64,000 nt of DNA from positions 1,310,055-1,374,054 of the forward strand of contig NZ_JQMQ01000005.1 in NCBI RefSeq assembly GCF_000744815.1, in the 5' to 3' direction. The notes below the pieces were generated by a model. That model did not search any database. It worked only from the letters and a program-made list of their open reading frames with translations, and was not told the DNA's origin. The position numbers and the translations under genes were made by a program. The stretch is from Phaeacidiphilus oryzae TH49. GTDB taxonomy: Bacteria; Actinomycetota; Actinomycetes; Streptomycetales; Streptomycetaceae. Positions 24,707-33,403 of this stretch are shown here, one piece after another (the first letter of the stretch is position 1; every line of letters starts with the position of its first letter).

Positions 24707-25423
24707 GTGTCCGAGGCCCTGCGCCCGCTCTCCCGCCCCCGGCTGTACGAGCAGGTCGTGGCCAGCCTGCGGCAGTTCGTCCAGGATCACGGCATGCGGG
24801 CGGGCGACCGGCTGCCGCCGGAGCGGGATCTCGCCGAGAAGCTCGGAGTCAGCCGGACCTCCGTCCGGCAGGCGATCGTCGCCCTGGAGGTGCAGGGCCT
24901 GGTGGAGGTGCGGCACGGCGGCGGCACCTACCTCCTCCGGGACCGGCTGGACGCGGAGCCGCTGGAGGCGATGGCCGCCCGGCGCGAGCTGCTGCCGGAC
25001 GTGCTGGACGCCCGGGACGCGCTGGAGACCAAGATCGCCGCGCTGGCCGCCGTCCGCCGTACCGAGGAGGACCTGGCCGCGATCGAGGCCGCGCTGGCCG
25101 CGATGGCCGAGGCGGTCGACCGCGGCGAGCTGGGCAAGGCCGAGGACGCCCGCTTCCACGCGGCCGTCACCGCGGCCGCCCACAGCGCGCTGCTGGCCAG
25201 GTTCATGACGGAGATCTCCGGCTCGATCGCGGAGTCCCGTGGCGAATCGCTGCGCCAGCCGGGGCGGCCGGCCCAGTCGCTGGGACAGCACCGGGCGGTC
25301 GCCGAGGCGGTCCGGGCCGGCGACCCGGAGGCCGCGGCGGCGGCGATGCACCACCATGTGGAGGCCGTCGGGCAGGTGAAGCTGCTGGAGTGGCAGGCGG
25401 CGGCGGAGGCCGAGCAGGAGTAG
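24707..25423 (+). CDS. GntR/FadR (FCD) family transcriptional regulator
   Basis: The 238-aa regulator has a winged helix (GDRLPPERDLAEKLGVSRTSVRQAIVALEVQGLVEVRHGGGTYL) and an FCD domain with VLDARDALETKIAALAA, DARFHAAVTAAAHSALL and LGQHRAVAEAVRAGD, the usual metal/ligand positions. GTG 24707 has AGAGGTGG just upstream. It probably senses a carboxylic acid and binds the TGGTTGGACCA site in its own promoter. It diverges from the enoyl-CoA hydratase-like gene and is followed 41 bp later by a flavin-dependent oxidoreductase. Confidence 0.87.
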   Translation: MSEALRPLSRPRLYEQVVASLRQFVQDHGMRAGDRLPPERDLAEKLGVSRTSVRQAIVALEVQGLVEVRHGGGTYLLRDRLDAEPLEAMAARRELLPDVLDARDALETKIAALAAVRRTEEDLAAIEAALAAMAEAVDRGELGKAEDARFHAAVTAAAHSALLARFMTEISGSIAESRGESLRQPGRPAQSLGQHRAVAEAVRAGDPEAAAAAMHHHVEAVGQVKLLEWQAAAEAEQE

Positions 25424-25464
25424 CAGCCGGGGCGGCGGCTCCGAGGCGTGGCAGGCTGGACGGC

Positions 25465-26436
25465 ATGATCGCGCTCTCCATGCTGGACCGGTCGAGGATC
25501 CGCACCGGCGAGGACGCCCCGGCGGCGCTGCGGGCCACGGTCCGGCTGGCGCAGCGGGCGGAGGCGCTGGGGCTGCACCGCTTCTGGGTCTCCGAGCACC
25601 ATGGGGTGCCGGGGGTGGCCGGCTCGGCGCCGGCCGTCCTCGCGGCGGCGGTCGCCGCGGCCACCTCCCGGATCCGGGTGGGCACCGGCGGGGTGATGCT
25701 GCCGAACCACCGGCCGCTGGTGGTCGCCGAGCAGTTCGGGGTGCTGGAGTCGCTCTTCCCCGGCCGGATCGATCTCGGCGTGGGCCGCTCGCTGGGCTTC
25801 ACCCCGGCCGTCCGGGCGGCCCTCGGCGTCGCGGAGCGGGGCGACCTCCGTAGCCAACTCGACGAGCTGATGGGCTACTTCACCCCGGAGGGGGTGCGCG
25901 GGGTGCGGGCCAGACCGTCCCTGGAGGTGTCCGTCCCGCTCTTCGTGCTGGCCACCGGGCCCGGGGCCGCGGTGGAGACGGCGGCCGAGCTGGGGCTGCC
26001 GCTGGTGCTGGCCGCGGCCCGCGGGGAGGAGCAGCTCTACGCGGCGGCGGACCGGTACCACGCCGCTGCCCCCGGCGGCCGGGGCCGGCTGCTCCTCGCG
26101 CTGGACGTGGCGGTCGCCGACACCGCGGCGGAGGCGCGGGCGTTGCTGCTGCCGGAGGCCTGGTCCGGGGCGTACGCGCGGAGCCGCGGGGACTACCCGG
26201 CGCTGCCCGGCGTCGCCGAGGCGCTGGCCGCGCCGCTGAGCGGGCGCGAGCGCGAGGACGTCGAACGGTCGCTGGGGGCCGCGGTGTTCGGGCCGGAGGC
26301 GGTGGTCGGCGAGCGGCTTGCCGATCTGGTCGAGCGCACCCGGGCGGCGGAGCTGCTGGCCACCACCAGCACGCCGGACCGGGACGAACTCCTGGCCTCG
26401 CACCGCCGGTTGGCGCGCCTGCTGGAGTCCCTGTGA
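25465..26436 (+). CDS. LLM-class flavin-dependent oxidoreductase
   Basis: The 323-aa luciferase-like monooxygenase TIM barrel has MIALSMLDRSRI, RFWVSEHHGVPGVAGSAPAVLAAAVAAATSRIRVGTGGVMLPNHRPLVVAEQFGVLE, and FPGRIDLGVGRSLGFTP. This is the pattern of the subfamily often annotated as alkane monooxygenase-like, which uses FMNH2 from a partner reductase. ATG 25465 has only a weak ribosome site. It follows the GntR regulator on the same strand and may belong to its regulon. The substrate is unknown. Confidence 0.83.
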   Translation: MIALSMLDRSRIRTGEDAPAALRATVRLAQRAEALGLHRFWVSEHHGVPGVAGSAPAVLAAAVAAATSRIRVGTGGVMLPNHRPLVVAEQFGVLESLFPGRIDLGVGRSLGFTPAVRAALGVAERGDLRSQLDELMGYFTPEGVRGVRARPSLEVSVPLFVLATGPGAAVETAAELGLPLVLAAARGEEQLYAAADRYHAAAPGGRGRLLLALDVAVADTAAEARALLLPEAWSGAYARSRGDYPALPGVAEALAAPLSGREREDVERSLGAAVFGPEAVVGERLADLVERTRAAELLATTSTPDRDELLASHRRLARLLESL

Positions 26437-26480
26437 TCGGCGGCGGGGCCCGCGGCCCGCTGGGCGGCCTGCTGGGCGGC

Positions 26481-26516
26481 CCGGTCTGCGGTCCGGTCTG
26501 CGGTCCGGTCTGCGGC
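26481..26516. repeat. Three copies of a 12-bp repeat upstream of pobA
   Basis: CCGGTCTGCGGT is repeated three times in direct tandem (the last copy ends GGC), just after the LLM oxidoreductase gene. A GGGCGGCCTGCTGGGCGGCC duplication precedes it. The pobA promoter should lie between here and 26594. In that stretch TTGACG (26522-26527) is a possible -35 hexamer and GTTCGAAC (26574-26581) is a perfect palindrome that may be an operator. Confidence 0.7.
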
Positions 26517-26593
26517 TGAGCTTGACGGGTACTCGGCGACTGCGATCCAATCCCCACGCACCCACGCATCTCAGTTCGAACGGGGAGTGGAAG

Positions 26594-27799
26594 ATGGCGG
26601 CGATCAGCGCCGAGGTCGTCGTGGTCGGCGCCGGTCCGGCGGGGCTCACCCTGGCCAACCGGCTGCGCCAGGAGGGCATCGACTGCCTGGTGCTCGAACA
26701 GGCCTCCCGCGAGGCGGTGGTCAGCACGCCCCGGGCGGGCTTCCTGGAGGAGTGGGCGGTGCGCGCCCTGGAGGCCTGCGGCCTCGCCTCCAAGGCGCTC
26801 AGCGCCGAGGCTCCGCGGCACGGCAGCGTGGAGTTCCGGTTCGAGGGCGAGCGGAGGGTCCTGGACTACGCCCGCCTGACGGGCCATCACCACGTGGTCT
26901 ATCCGCAGCAGTCGCTCGTCCGCGACCTGCTGGAGCGGTTCGAGTCGGACGGCGGCGAGGTCCGGTTCGGCGTGCGGGGGCTGCGCCTCCACGGTGCGAC
27001 CGAGGGGCCGCGGCCGACCGTCGCCTGGACCGAGCCGGAGAGCGGCCATCCGGAGGCGGCGCACACCGCCGAGTGCGCCTTCGTGGCCGGCTGCGACGGC
27101 GCCCGGGGGGTGAGCCGGGACGCGCTGGTCGCCGCGGGCGCCTCGCTCGTCCGGCACCAGTACGGGGTGGACTGGCTGGCGATGCTGGCCAGGACCCCGC
27201 CCACCGCGGACACCGTGATCATGGGCATCCACCCGCGCGGCTTCGCGGCGCACATGCCGCGAGGCCCCGAGGTGACCCGCTTCTACCTCCAGGTGCCGCG
27301 CGGAACCTCGGCCGAGGAGTGGACGGACGAGCACGCCTGGATCGAGCTCCAGGCCCGGCTGGCCGTGCCGGAGCCGGGCCATCGGCTGGCGAGCGGGCCG
27401 CTGCTGGAGAAGCGGGTGCTGGAGCTGCACGACTACCTGGTCCGGCCGATGTCCGTCGGGCGGCTCCAACTCGCGGGCGACTCGGCGCACCTGGTGGCGC
27501 CGATCGGCGCCAAGGGGATGAACCTGGCGATCCTCGACGCCCTGCGGCTGGCCCGCGGATACGCGGCCGTGCTGCGCGGCGGCGACGAGGCACCGCTCGC
27601 CGGGTACTCCGACCGGTCCCTCCAACAGGCCTGGGACTACCTGGAGTTCTCCGAGTGGCTGGCCGAGGTCTACCACGGCTCCGCAGCCGGCGGCTTCCGC
27701 GCCGGCGCGGCGACGGCCCGACTGCGGCGGATCTTCGCCTCGGACACCGCGGCCCGCGCCTTCGCGGAGATGTACCTGGGCGTCCGCACCACGGTGTGA
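26594..27799 (+). CDS. pobA: 4-hydroxybenzoate 3-monooxygenase
   Basis: The 401-aa class A flavoprotein monooxygenase should convert 4-hydroxybenzoate to protocatechuate with NAD(P)H and O2. It has the FAD-binding GxGxxG (VVVVGAGPAGLTLANRLRQEG), the STPRAGFLEEW stretch near the substrate site, the DG motif AGCDGARGVSR, and the GD motif LAGDSAHLVAPIGAKGMNLAI, which closely matches the PobA signature. ATG 26594 has GGGGAG upstream. No protocatechuate (pca) genes are seen nearby, and no PobR-type regulator adjoins. Convergent with the rhodanese gene. Confidence 0.87.
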   Translation: MAAISAEVVVVGAGPAGLTLANRLRQEGIDCLVLEQASREAVVSTPRAGFLEEWAVRALEACGLASKALSAEAPRHGSVEFRFEGERRVLDYARLTGHHHVVYPQQSLVRDLLERFESDGGEVRFGVRGLRLHGATEGPRPTVAWTEPESGHPEAAHTAECAFVAGCDGARGVSRDALVAAGASLVRHQYGVDWLAMLARTPPTADTVIMGIHPRGFAAHMPRGPEVTRFYLQVPRGTSAEEWTDEHAWIELQARLAVPEPGHRLASGPLLEKRVLELHDYLVRPMSVGRLQLAGDSAHLVAPIGAKGMNLAILDALRLARGYAAVLRGGDEAPLAGYSDRSLQQAWDYLEFSEWLAEVYHGSAAGGFRAGAATARLRRIFASDTAARAFAEMYLGVRTTV

Positions 27800-27819
27800 G
27801 GCCCGGGAGAACGGGCCTC
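27798..27819. terminator. Bidirectional hairpin between pobA and the rhodanese gene
   Basis: GAGGCCCG-6 nt-CGGGCCTC forms a perfect 8-bp stem that overlaps the TGA of pobA on one side and the stop of the convergent rhodanese gene on the other. The two genes are therefore separated by little more than this single hairpin. Confidence 0.7.
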
Positions 27820-28201
27820 AGCCGGCCGGTGCCGTCGGCAGCCCCTGGGCCGCCCAGGCGGCGAAGCCGCCGTCGAGGTCGGTGGCCCGGTGGAGGCCGA
27901 GCTCGCGCAGGGAGGCCGCGGCCAGGCTGGAGGCGTAGCCCTCGGAGCAGAAGACGATCACCTCGACGTCGTGGTCCCGGGCCTCCGGCAGGTGGTGGGA
28001 GCCCTCCGGGTCCAGCCGCCACTCCAGGACGTTGCGCTCGATCACCAGCGCGCCCGGGATCGCGCCCTCCCGCCTCCGCTGCTCCTGCGGACGGATGTCC
28101 ACCAGCAGCGCACCGGCCTCGGCGGCCCGCCGGGCCTCCGCGGGCCCGGGGCGGTGCACCCCGGAGCGGGCCAGGGCCACCAGTCGATCCACACCGCTCA
28201 T
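27818..28201 (-). CDS. Rhodanese-like domain protein
   Basis: The 127-aa single-domain rhodanese has EARRAAEAGALLVDIRPQEQRRREGAIPGAL, the active-site loop FCSEGYASSLAA with the sulfur-accepting Cys, and LDGGFAAWAAQGLP. Cytosolic thiosulfate:acceptor sulfurtransferases of this size move sulfane sulfur. ATG 28201 follows GGAGG. It lies 34 bp after cysteine dioxygenase on the same strand. In this pair the dioxygenase oxidises cysteine to the sulfinate and the rhodanese probably handles the released sulfur species. Confidence 0.87.
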   Translation of the reverse strand: MSGVDRLVALARSGVHRPGPAEARRAAEAGALLVDIRPQEQRRREGAIPGALVIERNVLEWRLDPEGSHHLPEARDHDVEVIVFCSEGYASSLAAASLRELGLHRATDLDGGFAAWAAQGLPTAPAG

Positions 28202-28235
28202 CCGTCCTCCTTCGTCGGTCCTCGGCAGGCTCCGC

Positions 28236-28769
28236 TCACCAGTCACGACCGGACACCTCCGTCGCAGTGTGCAGCAGACGGCCGCCGTCCAGCCGGTAGC
28301 GGCGCATCAGCGGCAGGTCGCGAGCGTAGGCGTGGAGTGAATAGGCGTTTGCGGAACCGGTGTTGAGGACGTCATGGACGTGCTCGGGGCCGAACGGCCG
28401 GACCTGGCCGGTCCGCAGCGCGCGCGAGCGCGGACCGCCCGGGGGCAGCGCCAGGTCGAGCGCGGGCCCGGTCCGCGCCGCCCGCCTGGCGTACCGCTCG
28501 GTCAGCGTTCCGGAGAGGACGGCGAAGGCACCCGCCGAGGGGCCGTGGTCGTGCCAGCCGGTGCTGCTGCCGGGGGCCCAGGCGATCAGCCACACCGCCC
28601 AGTCGGAGCCGGCGAGCCCGGCGGGCGGGGCGGGGTCCAGCCGGGTCCAGCACCGCTCCCCCGGAGCGGGGTCCAGGGCGGCAAGCTGCTGGGGGGTGAC
28701 GCGGTGGCCGCGGACGAAGTCCGCCAGCCGGGCGAGAGGGAGCGGGCGGACGGAAAGGCTGCGGGGCAT
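28236..28769 (-). CDS. Cysteine dioxygenase family protein
   Basis: The 177-aa cupin is of the cysteine dioxygenase type: WLIAWAPGSSTGWHDHGPSAGAFAVLSGTLTE provides the two His iron ligands, and FGPEHVHDVLNTGSANAYSLHAYA provides the third His and the C-terminal cupin motif. It should oxidise cysteine to cysteine sulfinate. ATG 28769 has GGAGG 6 nt upstream, so the longer GC-rich reading to 28937 is rejected. A tiny Cys-containing leader ORF lies 225 bp upstream on the same strand, which suggests attenuation by cysteine supply. Confidence 0.87.
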   Translation of the reverse strand: MPRSLSVRPLPLARLADFVRGHRVTPQQLAALDPAPGERCWTRLDPAPPAGLAGSDWAVWLIAWAPGSSTGWHDHGPSAGAFAVLSGTLTERYARRAARTGPALDLALPPGGPRSRALRTGQVRPFGPEHVHDVLNTGSANAYSLHAYARDLPLMRRYRLDGGRLLHTATEVSGRDW

Positions 28770-28943
28770 GCGGGGCCTCCGGGTGTGCGGCAGCGCGGCC
28801 GGGCGGCGGCAGCGCGCGGCAGCGGTTGCGGCGCGCGGCGGCCCGGCCGGGGACGGCGAGGTCGGCGGAGAAACGGGCTCGGGGCGCGGGCATGCCGAGA
28901 AGGCAGCCGCCGGCGCCAGGGAACCGGGAAGGGACACTCACTG

Positions 28944-28987
28944 CTCAGGAGGGGCCGGCGGCCAGGCGGCGGCTCAGCGCTCCTGAG
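28944..28987 (-). promoter_or_regulatory. Mutually exclusive hairpins downstream of the leader peptide (attenuator-like)
   Basis: On the minus-strand transcript, CTCAGGAG just after the leader ORF (28980-28987) can pair fully with CTCCTGAG (28944-28951). Its CTCAG part can instead pair with the nearer CTGAG (28973-28977) in a 5-bp hairpin. The two structures exclude each other. This fits an attenuator in which ribosome position on the leader decides the fold. No U-run is seen, so a ribosome-access or Rho-type mechanism is as likely as intrinsic termination. Confidence 0.4.
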
Positions 28988-28993
28988 TCCTCG

Positions 28994-29074
28994 TCAGTAG
29001 GCCGTACACGCAGCGGTGCTGACACGCTGAAGGTCGACGTGGAGCCGCCTGATCAACCTCGTTCGCGTGGCCAT
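28994..29074 (-). CDS. Putative Cys-containing leader peptide upstream of cysteine dioxygenase
   Basis: This 26-codon ORF runs ATG to TGA on the minus strand. Its product contains RLIRRLHVDLQRVSTAAC, which matches the actinobacterial 'putative leader peptide' pattern RLHVDLxRVxSxxC known upstream of sulfur-assimilation genes, with the single Cys close to the C-terminus. It lies 225 bp upstream of the cysteine dioxygenase gene in the same direction, with competing hairpins between. Ribosome site weak (AGGGTGG, long spacing). A role as a cysteine-sensing attenuator is inferred from its family and placement. Confidence 0.7.
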   Translation of the reverse strand: MATRTRLIRRLHVDLQRVSTAACTAY

Positions 29075-29168
29075 GGTCCGGCCACCCTAGCATCGCCGCA
29101 GCCCCCGGACGGGAGGCGCGCCCCGAGGGGGGTTGCGGGAGCGGGGGCAGGGCCGCGATCGTTGTGGC

Positions 29169-30743
29169 GTGCTGAAGTGGCTGCGGGATGCTGTCGTCTA
29201 CCAGATCTATCCGGCGTCCTTCGCCGACTCCGACGGGGACGGGATCGGCGATCTGCCGGGGATCACCGCCCGGTTGGACTATCTGCGATGGCTGGGGATC
29301 GACGTCGTCTGGATCAGTCCCTGCTTCGTCTCCGAGTTCGGGGACGGCGGCTACGACGTCGCCGACTACCTCCGGGTGGCCCCGCGCTACGGCAGCAACG
29401 CCGATCTGGAGGAGCTGGTCGCGCAGGCGCGCGAGCGCGGCATCCGGGTGATGCTGGACCTCGTCCCCGGCCACACCTCGCACCTCCACCCCTGGTTCCG
29501 GGAGTCCGCGGAGACCCCAGGGGACGACCGCTACATCTGGTCCGACCGGCTGGCGGCGCCGATCGAGAAGTGGGTGCCCAACCTGGGCAGGCGCGGCGGC
29601 TACTATCTGGCCAACTTCTATCCGATCCAGCCCGCGCTCAACTACGGCTACGGGCGCCCCGATCCGGCCGAGCCGTGGCGGCAGCCGGTGGACGCGCCCG
29701 GCCCGCGGGCCAACCGGGCCGCGCTGCGCGAGATCATGGCCTACTGGTTCCGGCTCGGCGTCGCCGGTTTCCGGGTCGACATGGCGTACTCGCTGGTCAA
29801 GGACGACCCGGGCTGGGTGGAGACCGGCCGGCTCTGGCGGGAGATGCGGAACTGGCTGGACGCCGAGTGGCCGGACCGGGCGCTGCTCTCCGAGTGGGGC
29901 GACCCGGCGCGAGCGATCCCGGCCGGTCTGCACGCCGACTTCTTCCTCCACTTCCGGGGCCGGGCGCTGCGCTCGCTCTGGGACAACGGCACGGGCAGCC
30001 AAGGGAGTTGGGCCGACGGCCTGCCCTGCTACTTCGATCCGGACGGGCTCGGCTCCCCCGGCGACTTCCTGGCCGCCTGGGAGGAGGCGCAGGCCGCCAT
30101 GAACGGCGAGGGCTTCGCCGCCCTGCCGACCGCCAACCACGACTTCTCCCGGCTGGTCTGCGGCCCGCGCACCCGCGAGATGGTGCCCCCGGCCTTCGCC
30201 TTCGCGCTGACCTGGCCGACCGTCCCGGTCGTCTACTACGGCGACGAGATCGGCATGCGCTTCATCCCCGGCCTCCCGGAGAAGGAGGGCAGCCGGCTCG
30301 GCACCGAGCAGCGGCAGGGTTCGCGGACGCCGATGCAGTGGGCGGAGGGCGAGCCCAACGCCGGTTTCTCCACGGCCCCCGGGGACCAGATCTACCTGCC
30401 CGTCGACGGCGCCATCGACCGCCCCACGGTGGCCGGCGAGCTGCCCGACCCGGACTCCCTCCTCAACCAGGTACGGCGGCTGATCGGGCTGCGCCGCTCG
30501 GAGCCGGAGCTGACCGCGGGCGCCCCGGTCGAGGTGCTCAACTCCGGCTATCCGCTGGTCTACCGACGCGGCCGGCTGCTGGTCGCGATCAACCCGCGCC
30601 GGGCCCCCGCCGAGCTCGACGACGTGCTGAAGCCGGGCGCCGCGGCCGGCGCCGAGCCCCTGCTGACCCGGGGGGTGACCCTGGACGACGAGGTGCTGCG
30701 GACCGAGGGCTTCTCCTACGGCGTCTTCCGCCTCCGCGAGTGA
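29169..30743 (+). CDS. GH13 alpha-amylase family glycoside hydrolase
   Basis: The 524-aa cytoplasmic GH13 enzyme resembles alpha-glucosidases and sucrose/trehalose-acting members. It opens WLRDAVVYQIYPASFADSDGDGIGDLPG. The four conserved regions are DLVPGHTSH (the usual Asn of region I is Gly), GFRVDMAY with the nucleophile Asp, LLSEWGD with the acid/base Glu, and TANHDFSR with the stabilising Asp. A C-terminal beta domain follows. The start is taken at GTG 29169, which places the conserved WLRDAVVYQIYP close to the N-terminus; the ribosome site is poor. No signal peptide and no linked sugar transporter, so the substrate is open. Confidence 0.82.
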   Translation: MLKWLRDAVVYQIYPASFADSDGDGIGDLPGITARLDYLRWLGIDVVWISPCFVSEFGDGGYDVADYLRVAPRYGSNADLEELVAQARERGIRVMLDLVPGHTSHLHPWFRESAETPGDDRYIWSDRLAAPIEKWVPNLGRRGGYYLANFYPIQPALNYGYGRPDPAEPWRQPVDAPGPRANRAALREIMAYWFRLGVAGFRVDMAYSLVKDDPGWVETGRLWREMRNWLDAEWPDRALLSEWGDPARAIPAGLHADFFLHFRGRALRSLWDNGTGSQGSWADGLPCYFDPDGLGSPGDFLAAWEEAQAAMNGEGFAALPTANHDFSRLVCGPRTREMVPPAFAFALTWPTVPVVYYGDEIGMRFIPGLPEKEGSRLGTEQRQGSRTPMQWAEGEPNAGFSTAPGDQIYLPVDGAIDRPTVAGELPDPDSLLNQVRRLIGLRRSEPELTAGAPVEVLNSGYPLVYRRGRLLVAINPRRAPAELDDVLKPGAAAGAEPLLTRGVTLDDEVLRTEGFSYGVFRLRE

Positions 30744-30800
30744 CCCCCGCCGGCCGCTCGGCCCTGCGCCGGGCGGCCCTGCGCCGGGCCGCCGACGGAC

Positions 30801-30847
30801 GCGGTCGGCCCCGGTCGGGAGGGCTTGACCCGACCGGGGCCGACCGC
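30801..30847. terminator. Perfect 19-bp hairpin between convergent genes
   Basis: GCGGTCGGCCCCGGTCGGG (30801-30819) is followed by a 9-nt loop and its exact complement (30829-30847). It sits between the GH13 gene and the convergent VC0807-family gene, so it can stop transcription from both sides. There is no U-run, as is common in Streptomyces. Confidence 0.8.
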
Positions 30848-30860
30848 GGCTGCCGGAAGC

Positions 30861-31649
30861 TCAGCCGGCCGAGGACTGCTGCCGGGCCTCGGCCTTCAGC
30901 AGGGCCGCCATCCGGTTGGTGATCGGGTGGCCGAGGGCGAAGCCGAGGAGGAGGGCGGCGGCCAGGAAGACGGTGTGCAGCCAGACCATGGTGGAGACCG
31001 GGAGGGTGTAGGCGCCGATCACCCGGGCCGCGCACTCGGCGAGGAGGCAGAGGCCCCACAGCGTGCTGAAGGCGGCCTCGGCGCGGCGGAAGGCCGGCGA
31101 GCCGGCGGAGAGCCGGTCCCAGAGCGCCCCGGCGCCCTCGAACCGCCGGACGAACGCGGCCCGTACCACGGTCGACATCAGCGGGCGGCCGAGGGCCACC
31201 GAGGCCAGCAGGACCAGGCCGATCACGCTGCTGACGAGGCCGTCCTTGGCGATCATCAGCCGCGGGTCGCCGGTGATGACGGAGGCGGCGATCCCGGCCA
31301 CGTTCACCGTGAGGATCAGCGCGGCGAGACCGTTCAGCCTGCGCTGCCGGAGCGCCGCGAAGGCCACGCTCAGCGCGGGCGGCACGGCGGCGAGGGCCAG
31401 CGAGGGAACGGTGGCCAGGCCGACGGCCGCGTGCAGCAGGTAGTAGGCGCCGATCGGCAGCGCCACGTCGACCAGGAGGGGGCGGAGGGTGGCGGCGATC
31501 TCGGCGCGGCGCTGCTCCGGGCTCATCGCACCGGCGGTGGCGCTCGCGGGCGTCTCGGCGGTCTCGGCGGCGGTCGCGGCGGCGGCGGTCTCGGGAGCGG
31601 CAGCGGTCTCGGGAGCGGTGGTGGTCTCGGGAGCGGTGGTGGTGGTCAT
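30861..31649 (-). CDS. VC0807 family membrane protein
   Basis: The 262-aa protein has a Thr/Ala/Pro/Glu repeat N-tail (TAPETTTAPETAAAPETAAA, encoded by a short DNA repeat) followed by a core with about six hydrophobic helices: RPLLVDVALPIGAYYLLHAAVG, LNGLAALILTVNVAGIAASVITGDPRLMIAKDGLVSSVIGLVLLASVALGRPL. The ITGDPRLMIAKDG motif is typical of the VC0807 family, whose function is unknown. The low-complexity N-tail is cytoplasmic by prediction and may vary in length. Confidence 0.75.
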   Translation of the reverse strand: MTTTTAPETTTAPETAAAPETAAAATAAETAETPASATAGAMSPEQRRAEIAATLRPLLVDVALPIGAYYLLHAAVGLATVPSLALAAVPPALSVAFAALRQRRLNGLAALILTVNVAGIAASVITGDPRLMIAKDGLVSSVIGLVLLASVALGRPLMSTVVRAAFVRRFEGAGALWDRLSAGSPAFRRAEAAFSTLWGLCLLAECAARVIGAYTLPVSTMVWLHTVFLAAALLLGFALGHPITNRMAALLKAEARQQSSAG

Positions 31650-31840
31650 CGTCGGCCTGCCTCTGCGTCAGCTCGGTTCCCCGTAGCGGGAGTCGACTCT
31701 CAGAGAATGGCCCGAGAGGGCCGCCCGGGAGCAGTGTGCGGCGTCGCCGGTCCGGCATGACGGTTGTCATGGCGGACGGATGACGCCACGTCAGGACCGC
31801 CTGCTCGGTGCGAGCGGGCGTACCGGAGGGGAGCTTTCCG

Positions 31841-33403
31841 ATGGACCTGCGAGCCTGGCTCGTCCGAGCCGTGGACGCCCACGAACGCTGGGCCGCGGCC
31901 TTCGGGCCGATGCCCGCGCACCCGTCGCTCGAAGTGCCGGAGAGCCGGTTCGCCGACGCCTTCGACGAGTTGACGGAGCGTCTGCACGCACCGGGCGGCA
32001 ACTACCCCTTCCAGCACCCCCGTTACGCCGGGCAGATGCTCAAGCCGCCGCATCCGGCGGCGATCGCCGGGGCGGTGGCCGCCATGCAGATCAACCCCAA
32101 CAACCACGCCCTGGACGGCGGTCCGGCCACCGCCGCGCTTGAGCGGGAGGCGGTCGCGCAGCTGGCCGCCATGTTCGGCTACGGCGACTCCGGCGACACC
32201 GGTGACTTCGGAGGCGACTTCCTCGGCCATCTCACCACCTCCGGCACCATCGCCAACCTGGAGGCGCTGTACGTCGCCCGCGAGTCGCACCCCGCCCTCG
32301 GCGTCGCCTACGGCGCCGAGGCGCACTACACCCACGGCCGGATGTGCGCCCTCCTCGGCGTCGAGAGCCACTCCGTACCGGCCGACGCCCGGGGCCGGAT
32401 GGACCTGGACGCGCTGGCGGAGCTGCTCCGCGGCGGCCGGATCGGCACCGTCGTGGTCACCGCCGGGACCACCGGCCTCGGCGCGGTGGACCCGGTCGAC
32501 GAGGCCGTGGAGCTGTGCGCGCGGTACGGCGCGCGGGTGCATGTGGACGCCGCCTACGGCGGGTTCTTCACCCTCCTCGCCGGGGACCTGGGGATACCCG
32601 AGGGGCCCTGGCGGGCTCTCGCCCGCGCGGACTCGATCGTCGTCGACCCGCACAAGCACGGCCTCCAGCCGTACGGCTGCGGGGCGGTGCTCTTCCGGGA
32701 CCCGGCGGTCGGCCGCTTCTACCTCCACGACTCGCCCTACACCTACTTCACCTCGGACGAGCTGCATCTCGGGGAGATCAGCCTGGAGTGCTCGCGGGCC
32801 GGGGCGGCCGCGGCGGCGCTCTGGCTCACCTTCCGGCTGCTGCCGCCCACCCGGGAGGGGCTCGGCGAGGTGCTGGCCGCCGGGCGGCGGGCGGCGCTGC
32901 GCTGGGCCGAACTGATCGGCGGGTCTGAGCTGCTGACCCTCTATCAGCAGCCGGAGCTGGACATCCTCGGCTACTTCCCGAGCCCGCCCGCCGCCGGCGG
33001 CGGCGGCAGCCTGGACGCGATCGACGCCGCCAGCGCCGCCGTCCTCGCCGCCGGGATGGCGCCGGGCTCCGCCGACCCGGTCTTCCTCTCCACCCTGCGG
33101 GTCACCGCGGCGGCGATGGCCGCGCGACACCCGGCCCTCGTACCGGGAGCGGGCGCCGGGGGCGCGCGTATCCTGCGGAGCGTTCTGATGAAGCCGGAAT
33201 CGGAGGGGTACGTCGAGCGCCTGCATTCACGTGTGGAGCACCTCGCCCGTACAATTCGACCCCGAACGAACCCGACGAACCCGACGAACCCGAACGACCT
33301 TCCCGAGCAGCCGAGGAGAGTCCATCGTGCCGGGCGACCGCTCCCTCACCGAGACCGAGAAGAAGGTCCGGGCCCGGCTCGACGGCGCCCCGCTCCACCA
33401 TGA
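31841..33403 (+). CDS. PLP-dependent group II amino acid decarboxylase
   Basis: The 520-aa as-read protein has the group II decarboxylase fold: [35 protein letters not shown] (PLP phosphate site), [27 protein letters not shown] and the PLP lysine in [13 protein letters not shown] (about K272). The group includes aromatic amino acid, aspartate and glutamate decarboxylases, and I cannot fix the substrate. ATG 31841 has GGAGGGGAG upstream. The core should end near residue 472. The remaining ~50 residues (NPTNPTNP, then Arg/Pro-rich) come from a 9-bp microsatellite and from reading 77 bp into the MarR gene, so the tail probably arose by a frameshift. Confidence 0.8.
   Translation: MDLRAWLVRAVDAHERWAAAFGPMPAHPSLEVPESRFADAFDELTERLHAPGGNYPFQHPRYAGQMLKPPHPAAIAGAVAAMQINPNNHALDGGPATAALEREAVAQLAAMFGYGDSGDTGDFGGDFLGHLTTSGTIANLEALYVARESHPALGVAYGAEAHYTHGRMCALLGVESHSVPADARGRMDLDALAELLRGGRIGTVVVTAGTTGLGAVDPVDEAVELCARYGARVHVDAAYGGFFTLLAGDLGIPEGPWRALARADSIVVDPHKHGLQPYGCGAVLFRDPAVGRFYLHDSPYTYFTSDELHLGEISLECSRAGAAAAALWLTFRLLPPTREGLGEVLAAGRRAALRWAELIGGSELLTLYQQPELDILGYFPSPPAAGGGGSLDAIDAASAAVLAAGMAPGSADPVFLSTLRVTAAAMAARHPALVPGAGAGGARILRSVLMKPESEGYVERLHSRVEHLARTIRPRTNPTNPTNPNDLPEQPRRVHRAGRPLPHRDREEGPGPARRRPAPP
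33262..33298. repeat. 9-bp microsatellite at the decarboxylase 3' end
   Basis: Two perfect CCGACGAAC units are flanked by a 10-bp variant (CCGAACGAAC) on the left and a 9-bp variant (CCGAACGAC) on the right. The extra base in the first unit changes the frame. The tract lies where the conserved decarboxylase fold should end. Confidence 0.75.
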
